NCBI GenBank assembly: GCA_914767715.1
Contig: OU612065.1
Coordinates: 9,486,001-9,550,000 of the forward strand
Source of the DNA: Membranipora membranacea
Lineage: Eukaryota > Bryozoa > Gymnolaemata > Cheilostomatida > Membraniporidae
DNA: 64,000 nucleotides
Reading direction: 5' to 3'
The translations under genes were made by a program, and so were the position numbers. Below the pieces are notes generated by a model that was not told where the DNA came from, ran no database searches, and worked only from the letters and a program-made list of their open reading frames with translations. Within the stretch, counting starts at the first letter, position 1; the number at the start of each line of letters is the position of its first letter. Shown piece after piece: positions 63,536-64,000 of this stretch.

Positions 63536-63890
63536 AGGGCAACCAAGGTTTCAAACATGTTCTCATTGATTGATAGCAGATTACACCTTCTGCATATAGG
63601 GAAAAAGACCAAATCTAATTCGGATGATTATTCAGCCAGAGTTATTGGGAAACATTTCATCCATCAGCTAAAATAGAATACCACAGAGCAGTTTCCTGTT
63701 CCTGTTATTATTTAGCCTGTACTCTATCATCATAATAGCAATGTCTTGGAACCTCCCCTAATTTGAAGTGTTACCCAGCTTAGGGTCAGCAACTACTTTG
63801 AGTTTTGCGTCGCGTAATGCACAAAGCTGATGCTGCCTAGCACATAATTTACTACCCATTAATGCATCGCTGCGAAACCTTGGTTGCCCT
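63536..63890. mobile_element. 355-bp TTAA-flanked miniature inverted-repeat element
   Basis: Perfect 17-bp terminal inverted repeats AGGGCAACCAAGGTTTC (63536-63552, complement 63874-63890) are flanked on each side by TTAA (63532-63535, 63891-63894). The terminal sequence differs from the TTAA element at 58251, so it belongs to another family. Confidence 0.82.
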
Positions 63891-64000
63891 TTAACAAAGC
63901 CTTGTCCTGACAAGTTACACCTGTTTCTGCTATCCCATTGATTTGTATGGAAAAGAGATTATTTTTTACCTTTTCTGCCACATTTCACTCACCTCGGGAC

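Noticed and set aside
1-64000. CRISPR array, operon structure or bacterial contamination
   Set aside because: Genes are spliced, with GT-AG introns and AATAAA signals throughout. No regularly spaced direct repeats were seen.

Overview
The window is intron-rich nuclear DNA from an invertebrate animal. GT-AG introns of roughly 80 bp to 2 kb, AATAAA poly(A) signals, an AT-rich background, a cilia gene (CCDC40), a Mist1/Dimmed-type bHLH factor, an extracellular SEA/LDLa/MAM membrane protein and many short inverted-repeat DNA elements all point to a metazoan. The species cannot be fixed from sequence alone. Eight genes were built by hand from splice sites, and every spliced model keeps phase across all its junctions.

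Layout: (1) 1-10337, minus: 5' part of a type II membrane protein with a SEA domain and alternating LDLa and MAM modules; the gene runs off the left edge. (2) 11054-20842, minus: CCDC40, axonemal 96-nm ruler, 18 coding exons, with a decayed duplicate of one exon in an intron. (3) 24399-24890, plus: Mist1/Dimmed-like bHLH factor with its CDS in one exon. (4) 26338-31093, minus: POLD2, 8 exons. (5) 32317-41490, minus: TUBGCP5, 21 exons. (6) 41.6-43.8 kb: a GC-richer block and two broken non-LTR retrotransposon fragments. (7) 46977-47654, plus: an unrecognised 225-residue protein. (8) 49994-57429, minus: a PDZ-PH-PH protein, 11 exons. (9) 57.9-58.9 kb: a tandem duplication and a TTAA-flanked inverted-repeat element holding two head-to-head tRNA-like Pol III promoters. 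(10) 59518-62137, plus: ribosomal protein eS8 (RPS8), 5 exons, with two intronic box C/D snoRNAs. (11) The right end holds two more short inverted-repeat elements.

The genes have unrelated housekeeping or tissue-specific roles (replication, microtubule nucleation, cilia, translation, transcription) and form no operon. The clearest functional link is inside RPS8. Introns 3 and 4 each carry a box C/D snoRNA whose D-box guide matches the same 28S rRNA stretch, consistent with vertebrate SNORD46, which I recall is also hosted in RPS8. The most unusual content is this snoRNA pair, the Pol III-bearing TTAA element, a two-copy near-perfect foldback family, and the partial SEA/LDLa/MAM protein with a predicted self-cleavage motif.
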